A model generated the notes under the pieces. That model saw only the letters and a list, made by a program, of their open reading frames with translations. It was not told the origin of the DNA and did no database searches. The position numbers and the translations under genes were made by a program. Below are positions 41,632 to 49,833 of a stretch of 64,000 bases of DNA, one piece after another. The stretch is from Tardiphaga robiniae (GTDB lineage: Bacteria; Pseudomonadota; Alphaproteobacteria; Rhizobiales; Xanthobacteraceae): positions 248,001 to 312,000 of the forward strand of contig NZ_LVYV01000023.1 of NCBI RefSeq assembly GCF_001618955.1, given 5' to 3'. Every line of letters starts with the position of its first letter. The first letter of the stretch is position 1.

Positions 41632-42545
41632 CAACCCCGTCGAGAGATCAAGCACAGGCCGTAGCCTGGATCGGTGTTGGCAAGATGGGCTTGCCTATCG
41701 CCGGCCGTATGGTGGACGCCGGTATTAGTGTCGCCGGTTACGACCCGGGCCAGCAGCGCATGGTGTTGGCACAGCAGCTTGGGCTTCAGACGGCCAACTC
41801 GGCCGCGGACGCCGCTGCAAACCACTCTATTATCTTTACCTCGCTGCCTGACGATGCTGCGCTGCGCTCCTTGGTGCTTGGGTCTGATGGTCTGCTGAAC
41901 AAGCTGCCACGCGGCACGATCCTGATCGAAACCAGCACAGTAAGCGCCGAAATATCGGCTGAAGTCGGCGTCGCGGCGGAGGCAACGGGTGTCGCCTATC
42001 TGCGCGCGCCGGTGTCCGGCAATGCAGCGATTGCGCATACCGGCGCGCTGACCTGCTTCGTGTCGGGGCCGCGCGACGCGTTCGATGCGGTGCAGTCGCT
42101 GCTGGCGACGTTCACGCGCGCGCAAACCTATCTCGGCGTGGCTGAAGAGGCGCGATTTGCCAAGCTCGCGGTCAACCTGATGATCGCGGTGTCCGCGGGA
42201 ATGATGGCCGAAAGCCTCGCGCTGGCTCGCAAGGGCGGAATCTCCTGGCAGGATATCCTCAAGGTCCTGGACGACAGCGCGGTCGCCTCGCCGATGGTCA
42301 AGTACAAGACGCCGCCACTGGCCACGCGCAACTTCGAGTCCACTTTCTCGTGCCGGCAGATGGCCAAGGATCTCGATCTAATCATCGGCGCTGGTCATCA
42401 CGTCGGCGTGCCGCTGCAACTCGCAGCGCAGGTGCGAGAAATCTACGGATCCCTCGTTGCACAGGGAGATGGCGAATCCGACTTCATCGCCACCGTGCGC
42501 CACGTCGAGCGACTGTCGGGTCTCGGCGAGCCGAAGCTTGGGTGA
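41628..42545 (+). CDS. Beta-hydroxyacid dehydrogenase family (3-hydroxyisobutyrate dehydrogenase-like)
   Basis: 305 residues. NAD(P)-dependent dehydrogenase with VAWIGVGKMGLPIAGRMVDA as cofactor fold, APVSGNAAIAHTGAL as the substrate loop (the usual second Gly is Asn), KLAVNLMIAVSAGMMAESLA bearing the catalytic Lys, and KDLDLIIGAGHHVGVPLQL in the C-domain. It overlaps the amidohydrolase stop by four bases and precedes the dioxygenase by nine. It may oxidise a hydroxy acid or reduce a semialdehyde formed in the pathway. Specificity cannot be read from sequence. Confidence 0.9.
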   Translation: MTTPSRDQAQAVAWIGVGKMGLPIAGRMVDAGISVAGYDPGQQRMVLAQQLGLQTANSAADAAANHSIIFTSLPDDAALRSLVLGSDGLLNKLPRGTILIETSTVSAEISAEVGVAAEATGVAYLRAPVSGNAAIAHTGALTCFVSGPRDAFDAVQSLLATFTRAQTYLGVAEEARFAKLAVNLMIAVSAGMMAESLALARKGGISWQDILKVLDDSAVASPMVKYKTPPLATRNFESTFSCRQMAKDLDLIIGAGHHVGVPLQLAAQVREIYGSLVAQGDGESDFIATVRHVERLSGLGEPKLG

Positions 42546-42554
42546 GGAGGGGCC

Positions 42555-43439
42555 ATGCGGAATTTCAACGAGAACACCATTACCGACGCCGTACTGGATC
42601 GCATCACGGATGCCGGCCAGCCGCGGATCAGGCAGATCAGCGAGGCGCTGGTACGCCATCTGTATGCCTTCGTCCGGGAGGTTCGGCCAACCCAGAGGGA
42701 ATGGGAGCAGGGCATCGAATTCCTGACGCGCACCGGTCACATGTGCGACGATAAGCGCCAGGAGTTCATCCTGCTTTCGGATACGCTCGGGGTGTCGATG
42801 CTGGTCGATGCTATCAATCATGGTGCCGAGGATGGCGTGACGGACACGACCGTGCTCGGGCCGTTCTTCGTCCAGTCGGCCCCGGAGAAGAAGCTTGGCG
42901 AAGACATCTCCGGTGGCATGGAGGGCAACCCGATGATCGTGACAGGCTCGGTCTCGACACCGGACGGCAAGCCGATTGCAAATGCCACGATCGATGTCTG
43001 GCACTCCGACGACGACGGGTATTACGATGTTCAGCAGCTCGACAAGATCGGCGATCTTGCGATGCGCGCGCGGTTTCATGCCGATGCCGAGGGCCGTTTC
43101 CGGTTCTGGTCGATCAAGCCGGCGGCCTATCCGATCCCGCATGACGGACCGGTCGGCGATATGCTCACGGCTCAGGGGCGTCATCCGTGGCGGCCTGCCC
43201 ATGTTCACTTCATGATCTCGGCGCCTGGTTTCGAGCAACTGGTGACGCATGTGTTCGTCGCGGGCGACAAGTATCTCGACTCCGACGTCGTCTTCGGTGT
43301 CAAAGATACGCTCATTCGCGAATTCGTCCGGAAGGATGCCGGCGAAGCTCCCGACGGGCGTATGCAGAACACGCCTTACTATCATTTGAATTACGATTTC
43401 GGTTTGAAGCCAGACGCCAATAAGGCGCATGCTGTCTAG
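42555..43439 (+). CDS. Intradiol ring-cleavage dioxygenase (hydroxyquinol 1,2-dioxygenase type), second
   Basis: 294 residues. N-terminal helical Dioxygenase_N region (RIRQISEALVRHLYAFVREV) then the iron beta-sandwich, with ligands Tyr157 (DGYYDVQ), Tyr192 (AAYPIPHDGP), His216 and His218 (RPAHVHF). The GYYDVQ and HDGPVGDML pattern and presence of maleylacetate reductase in the operon favour hydroxyquinol 1,2-dioxygenase, giving maleylacetate. It shares layout with the enzyme at 32711 but differs around the substrate pocket (VLGPFFVQSAPEKKLG against LLGPFWRANAPRVENG). GAGGAGG lies 5 bases before the ATG at 42555. Confidence 0.93.
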   Translation: MRNFNENTITDAVLDRITDAGQPRIRQISEALVRHLYAFVREVRPTQREWEQGIEFLTRTGHMCDDKRQEFILLSDTLGVSMLVDAINHGAEDGVTDTTVLGPFFVQSAPEKKLGEDISGGMEGNPMIVTGSVSTPDGKPIANATIDVWHSDDDGYYDVQQLDKIGDLAMRARFHADAEGRFRFWSIKPAAYPIPHDGPVGDMLTAQGRHPWRPAHVHFMISAPGFEQLVTHVFVAGDKYLDSDVVFGVKDTLIREFVRKDAGEAPDGRMQNTPYYHLNYDFGLKPDANKAHAV

Positions 43440-43498
43440 CTAACAATGCGCATTAAGGGCCGCAGAGCCTGAGCGCTGATATGGAAGGGGAGGATGCT

Positions 43499-44899
43499 AT
43501 GGGAGCGCCAGTGAGCGCCGAGACGGCCGTGGTCCGTCTGAACGAGATCATTGGAGCGCGCGCGACGATTGCGCGCGGCGTGCTCGATGATCACGGTCGC
43601 AGCGAGGCCTATCACGCCAGCCGTCCGCCGGACGTCGTGGCGTTTCCGGAAACCACGCAGCAAGTCGCTGAGATCGTGAAGCTTTGCGGCGAACTCGGCA
43701 TGCCGGTCGTTCCGTTCGGCGCGGGCACCTCGCTCGAAGGCAATGCGGCGTCGGTAGCTGGCGGCGTCTGTATCGATTTTGCGCGGATGAACCGCGTGCT
43801 CCGGGTGCATGACAGGGACCTCGATGTCGTCGTGCAGCCTGGCATCACCCGCAAGCAACTCAACGCGCATCTGCGCGACACCGGATTGTTCTTTCCGATC
43901 GATCCCGGCGCCGATGCGTCGATCGGCGGCATGACCTCGACGCGCGCGTCCGGGACCATGGCCGTCCGCTACGGCACCATGAAGGACAACGTGCTCGCGC
44001 TCGAAGTCGTGCTGCCGGACGGGCGTGTGATCCGCACCAGCCAGCGCGCCCGCAAGTCGTCAGCCGGCTACGATCTCACGCGGCTGTTCGTCGGTTCCGA
44101 GGGCACCCTCGGCGTAATCACTGAAATTACCCTGAAACTGCATCCATGGCCGCAGGCGATCTCGTCCGCGGTCTGCAGTTTCGGACGGCTCGATCAGGCG
44201 ATCGATGCCGCGATTGAAGTGATCCAGTCGGGTATCCCGGTCGCGCGGATGGAATTGCTGGATGAAGTCATGATGCGCGGCATCAATGGTTATTCCAAAC
44301 TTGGCTATCGCGAGGCGCCGACGCTGTTCTTCGAATTCCACGGTACCGAGGCGAGCGTCGCGGAGCAGGCCGAACTGGCGGAGGCGATCGCCGCCGAACA
44401 TGAGGGCCAGGGCTTCCAATGGGCGCGTGCGGCGGAAGAGCGGACGAAGCTGTGGCATGCCCGCGACAACACGCTCTATGCGGGTCTCAGCCTGAAGCCG
44501 GGTGCCAAGGCCATGATCACGGATGTCTGCGTGCCGATCTCAAGGCTGACGGAATGTCTCACCGAGACGCGTCGCGACATCGATGCCAACGGACTGATAG
44601 CGCCTGTGGTGGGCCATGTCGGCGACGGGAATTTCCATCTGCTGATCCTGATTGATCAGGACAATCCCGACGAAGTCGCACGCGCCAAAGCGCTGCATGC
44701 GCGGTTGGTGGCGCGGGCGATCGCGATGGAGGGTACCTGTACCGGCGAGCACGGCATCGGCACCGGCAAGATCGGATTCCTCCAGGACGAACTCGGCGAC
44801 GCCGTCGATATCATGCGTGGCATCAAGGCGTCGATCGATCCGAAAGGAATAATGAACCCCGGCAAGATCTTCTTGCCCAATGCACCGGTGCTGGCATGA
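43499..44899 (+). CDS. FAD-linked oxidase, GlcD/D-lactate dehydrogenase type
   Basis: 466 residues: FAD-binding type 4 domain (PDVVAFPETTQQVAEIVKLC, VPFGAGTSLEGNAASVAGGV, GGMTSTRASGTMAVRYGTMK) and FAD-oxidase C-terminal domain, ending GTCTGEHGIGTGKIGFLQDE, the D-lactate/glycolate dehydrogenase signature. It oxidises a 2-hydroxy acid and passes electrons to the quinone or cytochrome pool. I place the start at ATG 43499, with AAGGGGAGG 5 bases upstream; the ATG at 43481 overlaps this ribosome site. The TGA overlaps the ATG of the ABC ATPase. Its place between ring cleavage and importer suggests oxidation of a hydroxy-acid part of the imported molecule. Confidence 0.92.
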   Translation: MGAPVSAETAVVRLNEIIGARATIARGVLDDHGRSEAYHASRPPDVVAFPETTQQVAEIVKLCGELGMPVVPFGAGTSLEGNAASVAGGVCIDFARMNRVLRVHDRDLDVVVQPGITRKQLNAHLRDTGLFFPIDPGADASIGGMTSTRASGTMAVRYGTMKDNVLALEVVLPDGRVIRTSQRARKSSAGYDLTRLFVGSEGTLGVITEITLKLHPWPQAISSAVCSFGRLDQAIDAAIEVIQSGIPVARMELLDEVMMRGINGYSKLGYREAPTLFFEFHGTEASVAEQAELAEAIAAEHEGQGFQWARAAEERTKLWHARDNTLYAGLSLKPGAKAMITDVCVPISRLTECLTETRRDIDANGLIAPVVGHVGDGNFHLLILIDQDNPDEVARAKALHARLVARAIAMEGTCTGEHGIGTGKIGFLQDELGDAVDIMRGIKASIDPKGIMNPGKIFLPNAPVLA

Positions 44900-46434
44900 C
44901 GCAGCTCGCGCAGTCCAAGGCCGCCGTGTCGATCGTTCAGGCGGCACCGCCGCTGTTCGAACTGCGCGGCATCTCCAAGGAATTCCCGGGAGTGAAGGCA
45001 CTCGACGATGTATCGTTCTCGGTCTGGCCAGGCGAGGTGCATATGCTGCTCGGCGAGAACGGAGCAGGCAAATCGAGCCTGATGAAAGTGCTGTGCGGGG
45101 CCTATCGCGCCGATAGCGGCTCGTTCCACTACAACGGCGAGAAGGTCGAGATCACGTCGCCAGCCGATGCGCAGAAGCTCGGCATCGCCGTCATCTTCCA
45201 GGAATTCTCGCTCGTCCCCTATCTCGACATCGCGCAGAACATCTTCCTTGGACGCGAGCCGGCAGGACGTGTTCCCGGCACGATCGATCGCAAGAAAATT
45301 CTGGCTGATGCCAGGCATGTGCTGGATTCGATCGGATTCGATATAGACCCGACGATCCGGATCGAGAAGCTGGGCGTCGCCCAGCAGCAGATGGTGGAGA
45401 TTGCGAAGGCCATCAGCCAGAACGCGCGAATTCTCGTGATGGATGAGCCGACGGCGGCGCTGTCCGATCGCGAGACGGAATTGCTGTTCGCGCTGATCGC
45501 GCGGCTCAAGGCGGACGGTGTCGCCATCATCTACATCTCGCACCGCATGGCGGAGGTGTTCTCGCTCGGTGACCGCATCACGGTGCTGCGCGATGGGCGC
45601 CGTATCGATGAGGTGCAACCCGGTGCTGTGTCGTCGGACGATCTGGTCCGGATGATGGTCGGTCGCAGCGTCGATATGAGCTATCCACGGACCTTCGCCC
45701 AGACCCCCGGCAAGGTCATGCTCGAGGTAAAGGGCCTTTCCTCCTCTTCGGGCATTGCGGGCATCGACCTGGTGGTGCGGCAAGGCGAGATTGTCGGGCT
45801 GTGCGGGCTGGTCGGCTCGGGGCGCACCGAAGTGGTGCGGGCCATTTTCGGAGCCGACAAGGCGACCGCGGGACAGATCCTGTTCGACGGCCAGGAGAAA
45901 TCCGGCGGTCCGGACGAAGCGGCCAGACTGGGGCTCGCGCTGATTCCGGAAAGCCGCAAGGCCGAAGGTCTGGCTCTGATCCGCTCCGTCGGAGACAACC
46001 TGATCGTTTCCGCGCTACGCAAGATCTTTCCGCGTGGCTTCTTCGATCAGGGGAAATCCAGGCAGGTTGCCTATGATCTGATCCGGCAGTTGAGGATCGT
46101 AACCCCATCGGACAAGCAGGCCGTGGGTCTTCTGTCCGGCGGCAACCAGCAGAAAGTCGTCATCGGCAAATGGCTGGCGGCCGGCGCCAAACTGTTCATC
46201 TTCGACGAACCGACACGGGGCATCGACGTCGGAGCCAAAGCCGAGATCTTCGCGCTCATCGACCGACTGGTCGCGGATGGTGCCGCTGCGCTGATGATCT
46301 CGTCGGAGCAGGCAGAAATCTGCCACGTCTGCGATCGCGCCTATGTCATGTGCGACGGGCGCATCGCGGGTGAACTGGCTCGTCACGAACTGAGTGAGGA
46401 AAACATCGTGAAGTTGGGGATGCATCATGCGTGA
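44896..46434 (+). CDS. Sugar-type ABC transporter ATP-binding protein (RbsA/MglA family)
   Basis: 512 residues with two ABC domains, as usual for the ribose/galactose/xylose class. Domain 1: Walker A GENGAGKSS near 55, AQQQMVEIAKAI, Walker B ILVMDEPTAALS. Domain 2: degenerate Walker A GLVGSGRTE near 303, intact signature LSGGNQQKVVIGKWL and Walker B LFIFDEPTRGID. It drives the two permeases encoded next. Its start overlaps the preceding oxidase gene by 4 bases and its end overlaps the permease by 8. CUT2-class importers usually take sugars, polyols or autoinducer-2, so use in an aromatic-type operon points to a glycosylated, polyhydroxy or cyclic-polyol substrate. Confidence 0.94.
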   Translation: MTQLAQSKAAVSIVQAAPPLFELRGISKEFPGVKALDDVSFSVWPGEVHMLLGENGAGKSSLMKVLCGAYRADSGSFHYNGEKVEITSPADAQKLGIAVIFQEFSLVPYLDIAQNIFLGREPAGRVPGTIDRKKILADARHVLDSIGFDIDPTIRIEKLGVAQQQMVEIAKAISQNARILVMDEPTAALSDRETELLFALIARLKADGVAIIYISHRMAEVFSLGDRITVLRDGRRIDEVQPGAVSSDDLVRMMVGRSVDMSYPRTFAQTPGKVMLEVKGLSSSSGIAGIDLVVRQGEIVGLCGLVGSGRTEVVRAIFGADKATAGQILFDGQEKSGGPDEAARLGLALIPESRKAEGLALIRSVGDNLIVSALRKIFPRGFFDQGKSRQVAYDLIRQLRIVTPSDKQAVGLLSGGNQQKVVIGKWLAAGAKLFIFDEPTRGIDVGAKAEIFALIDRLVADGAAALMISSEQAEICHVCDRAYVMCDGRIAGELARHELSEENIVKLGMHHA

Positions 46435-47377
46435 ACAAGCGATGGTACTAAACACCAATCCGCTTCAGCGGATTCCCGGCGTTGCCGTCATGCTGGTGCT
46501 GCTGTGTGTCGTCTTCAGCCTGATGACGCCAGGCTTTCTGACGGTGCCGAATATTTCCAACGTGCTCGTCCAATCGACGATCCTGCTGATGTTGGCGCTG
46601 CCGATGACGCTGATCATCATGACCGAAGGTCTCGACCTGTCGATGGGCGCGGTGTTGACGCTAACCTCGCTGATCGTCGCCATCGTCGCTTTGGCCACTG
46701 GCTCGCTGCTGCTCGGTCTGCTTGCGGCAATGGCCGTTGGAATCTTGTTTGGGACGGTCAACGGCTGGCTGGTGGCCGTTGTCGGTATTCCGCCCTTTGT
46801 CGCAACGCTCGGAACGCTTGGCATGGCGCAGGGACTCTCGCTGATCGTCAGCGATGGCCAGAGCGTCGTCGGCATGCCGGCGGCCGTTCGCGGCGTCTAT
46901 TCCGGGACGCTCGGCGGCGTTCCGCTTCCGATCGTACTGGCGCTTGGAAGCTACCTTGTCTTCCACGGATTGCTCTACCACACGCGTTTCGGGACTTACA
47001 TTTTCGCGCTCGGCGGCAACCGTGAAGCGCTGAAATTCGCCGGCATCTCGGCCCGACGCTTGCTGATCCTCGTCTACGCGCTCGGCGGCGCCATGGTCGG
47101 CCTGGCCGGTCTCCTGATGACCGCGCGAATGAATTCGGGGCATCCGACTGCTGGCCTTGGTCTTGAGTTCGATGCCATCGCCGCGGTTGCCGTCGGCGGC
47201 ACGTCGTTCGAACGCGGCAATGGCTGGCTGCTCGGTACCTTGCTTGGCGTGGTCACCGTAGGCGTGTTGCGAAACGGATTGAACCTGCTGGCGCTGCCGT
47301 CTTCGATCCAGGTGGCCAGCGTCGGCTTGCTGGTGATTGCAGCCTTGTTCGTCGATGGATTGCGGAGCCGATCATGA
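46427..47377 (+). CDS. Sugar-type ABC transporter permease (RbsC family), first
   Basis: 316 residues, BPD_transp_2 permease with eight to ten membrane segments. FLTVPNISNVLVQSTILLML, MTLIIMTEGLDLSMGAVLTL (the conserved G-x-D-L-S-x-G motif) and ISARRLLILVYALGGAMVGL are characteristic. Starts within the ATPase gene at 46427; an ATG at 46442 is possible. Its TGA overlaps the next permease ATG, so the two should form a heterodimer in the inner membrane. Each has its own G-L-D-L-S motif. Confidence 0.93.
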   Translation: MREQAMVLNTNPLQRIPGVAVMLVLLCVVFSLMTPGFLTVPNISNVLVQSTILLMLALPMTLIIMTEGLDLSMGAVLTLTSLIVAIVALATGSLLLGLLAAMAVGILFGTVNGWLVAVVGIPPFVATLGTLGMAQGLSLIVSDGQSVVGMPAAVRGVYSGTLGGVPLPIVLALGSYLVFHGLLYHTRFGTYIFALGGNREALKFAGISARRLLILVYALGGAMVGLAGLLMTARMNSGHPTAGLGLEFDAIAAVAVGGTSFERGNGWLLGTLLGVVTVGVLRNGLNLLALPSSIQVASVGLLVIAALFVDGLRSRS

Positions 47378-48348
47378 CCGATATCTCAAAGCCGATCGCA
47401 AGCGGCAGAATGTTGCTCTCCGACGAGATGATCCAGGTGTTCTATCGCCTGCTCGCCGCGTTTCTGATCTGTGCGGCGCTGACCATCCTGACCAACTCGT
47501 TCTTCAGTCTCGGCAACATCCTCAACGTCCTGCGTCAGGCGAGTCTGCTGTTCTTCATTGCGTCGGGCCTGACGCTGGTGGTGCTGACAGGTGGCCTCGA
47601 CCTTTCGATTGGTGCCAATGTCGCGATCTCAGCCTGCGTTGCCGGAACGGTGATCCACCAGACGGGCTCGCCGACCTTGGGGGTACTGACCGGCATCGGC
47701 GTTGGTGGCGCGGTGGGGATGCTGAACGGCGTGATGGTCACGGCGCTTCGAATCCCATCTTTCATTGCGACCTACGGGATGCTGTGGGTGCTGCACGGCA
47801 TCACTTACTGGTACATGGGCGGAGAGACCATGCATGGTTTCCCGGCTGGCTTTCGTCAGATCGGCAGTGGCTATTTTCTCGGTCTTCCGATCCCGGTCTA
47901 TCTGTTGCTGGTCTTCCTCGCCATCGGAACTATTTTCGCGCAGCGCACCACGTGGGGACAGGAAATCTATGCCATCGGCGCCAACCCGGTCGCCGCGCGA
48001 TTGTCGGGCATTCCCGTCGCTCGCCGGCTTCTGCTGGTCTACACAGTGTCGGGCGCGATGGCCGGGCTCGCGTCGATCATCTTTCTTGCGCGACTAAACT
48101 CCGCCGAAGCCGATATCGGAGAAAGCCTGACACTGCCGGCGATCGCCGCGGTTCTGATCGGGGGCACCTCGCTGTTCGGTGGCCTTGGAACGGTGTTCGG
48201 CACGTTCGTCGGCGCACTTATTCTGACCCTTGTCCTCAATGGCATGAACCTGTTGTCGGTCAACGCGAGTTGGCAACCATTGGTGACCGGCGTCATCGTC
48301 ATTCTGGCAGTATGGCTGGATATGAAAACACGGCGCCGTGCGGCGTAA
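47374..48348 (+). CDS. Sugar-type ABC transporter permease (RbsC family), second
   Basis: 324 residues, same family as the preceding protein: NILNVLRQASLLFFIASGLT, VVLTGGLDLSIGANVAISAC and IPVARRLLLVYTVSGAMAGL. Several membrane helices, long periplasmic loop with TYWYMGGETMHGFPAGFRQI. It overlaps the first permease by four bases. Most CUT2 systems use one permease as a homodimer; two adjacent, different permeases are less common and also occur in AI-2 (Lsr) systems. The binding protein starts 36 bases later. Confidence 0.93.
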   Translation: MTDISKPIASGRMLLSDEMIQVFYRLLAAFLICAALTILTNSFFSLGNILNVLRQASLLFFIASGLTLVVLTGGLDLSIGANVAISACVAGTVIHQTGSPTLGVLTGIGVGGAVGMLNGVMVTALRIPSFIATYGMLWVLHGITYWYMGGETMHGFPAGFRQIGSGYFLGLPIPVYLLLVFLAIGTIFAQRTTWGQEIYAIGANPVAARLSGIPVARRLLLVYTVSGAMAGLASIIFLARLNSAEADIGESLTLPAIAAVLIGGTSLFGGLGTVFGTFVGALILTLVLNGMNLLSVNASWQPLVTGVIVILAVWLDMKTRRRAA

Positions 48349-48384
48349 GTGTTCGATCTCAAAAACAAAACGGAGGGAACGACT

Positions 48385-49356
48385 ATGAAGAAAGCCTATG
48401 GCGCGCTTGCTGCACTGTTTCTGACGACATCACTCTCATCCCACGCGTTCGCTGACGGCGAGACGATCGCGGTGTTTACGAAAAACCAGACCAATCCGTA
48501 CTTCCAGACAGTACGAGTCGGTTCTGATGTAGCGGCCAAGGCGATGAAGGCAAAGACGCTGCATTATATCCCGACAAAGCCGGACAGCATTCCGGAGCAG
48601 CTCAGCCAGATTGAGGACGTGGTGGTGAAGAAGCCGTCGGCGATTGTCTTCATCCCGGTCGACTACAAGGCGATGGTCCCTGGCGTCGAAAAGATCAATG
48701 ACGCAAAGATCCCGGTTGTGAACGTGACGGATCGTTCCGCTGGCGGCAAGTTTGTCGCCTTTGTCGGCGCCGACGATTACAGCCTCGGTCTCGAGACCGG
48801 GCGCTATCTGCTGAAGACGCTCGGCGGCAAGGGCAACTTTGTAATCATTGAGGGCGTCAAAGGATCCTTGACGAACATCGACCGCGTCCGCGGCTTCAAC
48901 GACGCCTTGAAGGAAAACCCGGGGGCCAAGCTGCTTGCGTCGCAGCCCGGCAACTATCAACGGCTGCAGGCGCTTCAGGTCATGGAGAATCTCATGCAGT
49001 CGAATACTCAGATCGACGGTGTGTTGGCTGCCAACGATGCGATGGCGATCGGTGCGATCGAGGCGCTCGATGGTGCCAATCGCAAGGCCCAGGTCATTGG
49101 CGTCAATGGCACCAAGGAGGCGATCGACGCGATCAAGGCCGGGAAGTTGCTGGCGAGCGGCGACTACAATGGATTCATGCAGGGATGCCTCGGCATGATG
49201 ATCGCCATTCGTTCGCTGCGCAACGAGCCGGTGATCACTGAGATCGTTCTCAAGCCAACGGTGATCGGTAAGGAGAACTATCAACCCTACGACGTGCCGC
49301 TGGAATCGCGGACCTGTCCGAGCTGGGACGAGGCTGCGAAGCTCGGCACCAAATAA
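48385..49356 (+). CDS. Sugar-type ABC transporter substrate-binding protein
   Basis: 323 residues, Peripla_BP_4 class. Signal peptide MKKAYGALAALFLTTSLSSH ends near AFA. GETIAVFTKNQTNPYFQTVR is the typical first lobe, VGADDYSLGLETGRYLL and VLAANDAMAIGAIEALDGAN complete the RbsB-like fold. GGAGGGA is 7 bases before the ATG at 48385. The aromatic residue in NPYFQT that stacks on sugar rings is kept, which would also suit an aromatic or cyclic polyol. Last gene before a strong terminator, so the importer genes form the tail of the operon. Confidence 0.93.
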   Translation: MKKAYGALAALFLTTSLSSHAFADGETIAVFTKNQTNPYFQTVRVGSDVAAKAMKAKTLHYIPTKPDSIPEQLSQIEDVVVKKPSAIVFIPVDYKAMVPGVEKINDAKIPVVNVTDRSAGGKFVAFVGADDYSLGLETGRYLLKTLGGKGNFVIIEGVKGSLTNIDRVRGFNDALKENPGAKLLASQPGNYQRLQALQVMENLMQSNTQIDGVLAANDAMAIGAIEALDGANRKAQVIGVNGTKEAIDAIKAGKLLASGDYNGFMQGCLGMMIAIRSLRNEPVITEIVLKPTVIGKENYQPYDVPLESRTCPSWDEAAKLGTK

Positions 49357-49370
49357 TCTGTTGCCATCAG

Positions 49371-49397
49371 GACGGTCGCCGCGGAACGGCGGCCGTC
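49371..49397 (+). terminator. Rho-independent terminator after the sugar-type importer
   Basis: GACGGTCGCCG at 49371-49381 pairs with CGGCGGCCGTC at 49387-49397 (one G-T pair), 5-base loop, followed by TTCTGCTTTT. It starts 14 bases after the binding-protein stop and 49 bases before the YciI-like ATG, so some readthrough may supply the latter. Confidence 0.75.
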
Positions 49398-49419
49398 TTC
49401 TGCTTTTCGGGAGCTACGC

Positions 49420-49707
49420 ATGCTGTTTGCCATCCATGCCGTCGATCATGCCGGGGCGCTCGATAAGCGCTTGTCTCACTACGAGGCTCACAAGGCCTTT
49501 TTGTCCGACACCTCGGCCTATGACGTGACGATCGTCATGTCCGGTCCGCTGACAGCCGATGACGGCCAGACCATGATTGGCAGTCTGTTTCTCGTCGAGG
49601 CCGCCGACCGCGCCGCGGTCGAGAAATTTCATCATGCCGATCCGTTCTTTGCCGCCGGCATCTGGCAGACGGTCACGATCACCGGCTTCCTGCGCCGACA
49701 GGGATAA
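49420..49707 (+). CDS. YciI-like dimeric alpha-beta barrel protein
   Basis: 95 residues; MLFAIHAVDHAGALDKRLSH, then HKAFLSDTSAYDVTIVMSGP and ADRAAVEKFHHADPFFAAGI fit the YciI family, with the conserved His and Asp of its putative active site. Family members may be small lyases or isomerases; some sit with aromatic pathways beside muconolactone-isomerase-like functions. GGGAG lies 7 bases before the ATG. It is downstream of the terminator of the ring-cleavage operon, so membership is probable but not certain. Confidence 0.87.
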   Translation: MLFAIHAVDHAGALDKRLSHYEAHKAFLSDTSAYDVTIVMSGPLTADDGQTMIGSLFLVEAADRAAVEKFHHADPFFAAGIWQTVTITGFLRRQG

Positions 49708-49774
49708 GCGCAATGGAGGCCGGCGCCTCGCCTGTCGGTGAGGCAGCCGTTCGACATTTGAACACCGACAACGA

Positions 49775-49810
49775 AATCAGCCTGAGGTCTGACAAGACCC
49801 CAGGCTGATT
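49775..49810. terminator. Bidirectional terminator between the YciI-like gene and aceA
   Basis: AATCAGCCTG at 49775-49784 and CAGGCTGATT at 49801-49810 pair perfectly; inside, GGTC and GACC extend the stem past one mismatch. On the minus strand TTTCGTTG follows. It fits the convergent ends of the two genes. Confidence 0.75.
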
Positions 49811-49833
49811 TGCGATGAGCTGAACCGTAACGA

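Noticed and set aside
44656-45783. 375-codon open frame on the minus strand
   Set aside because: Antisense to the FAD oxidase and ABC ATPase genes, both of which have clear motifs; no ribosome site.
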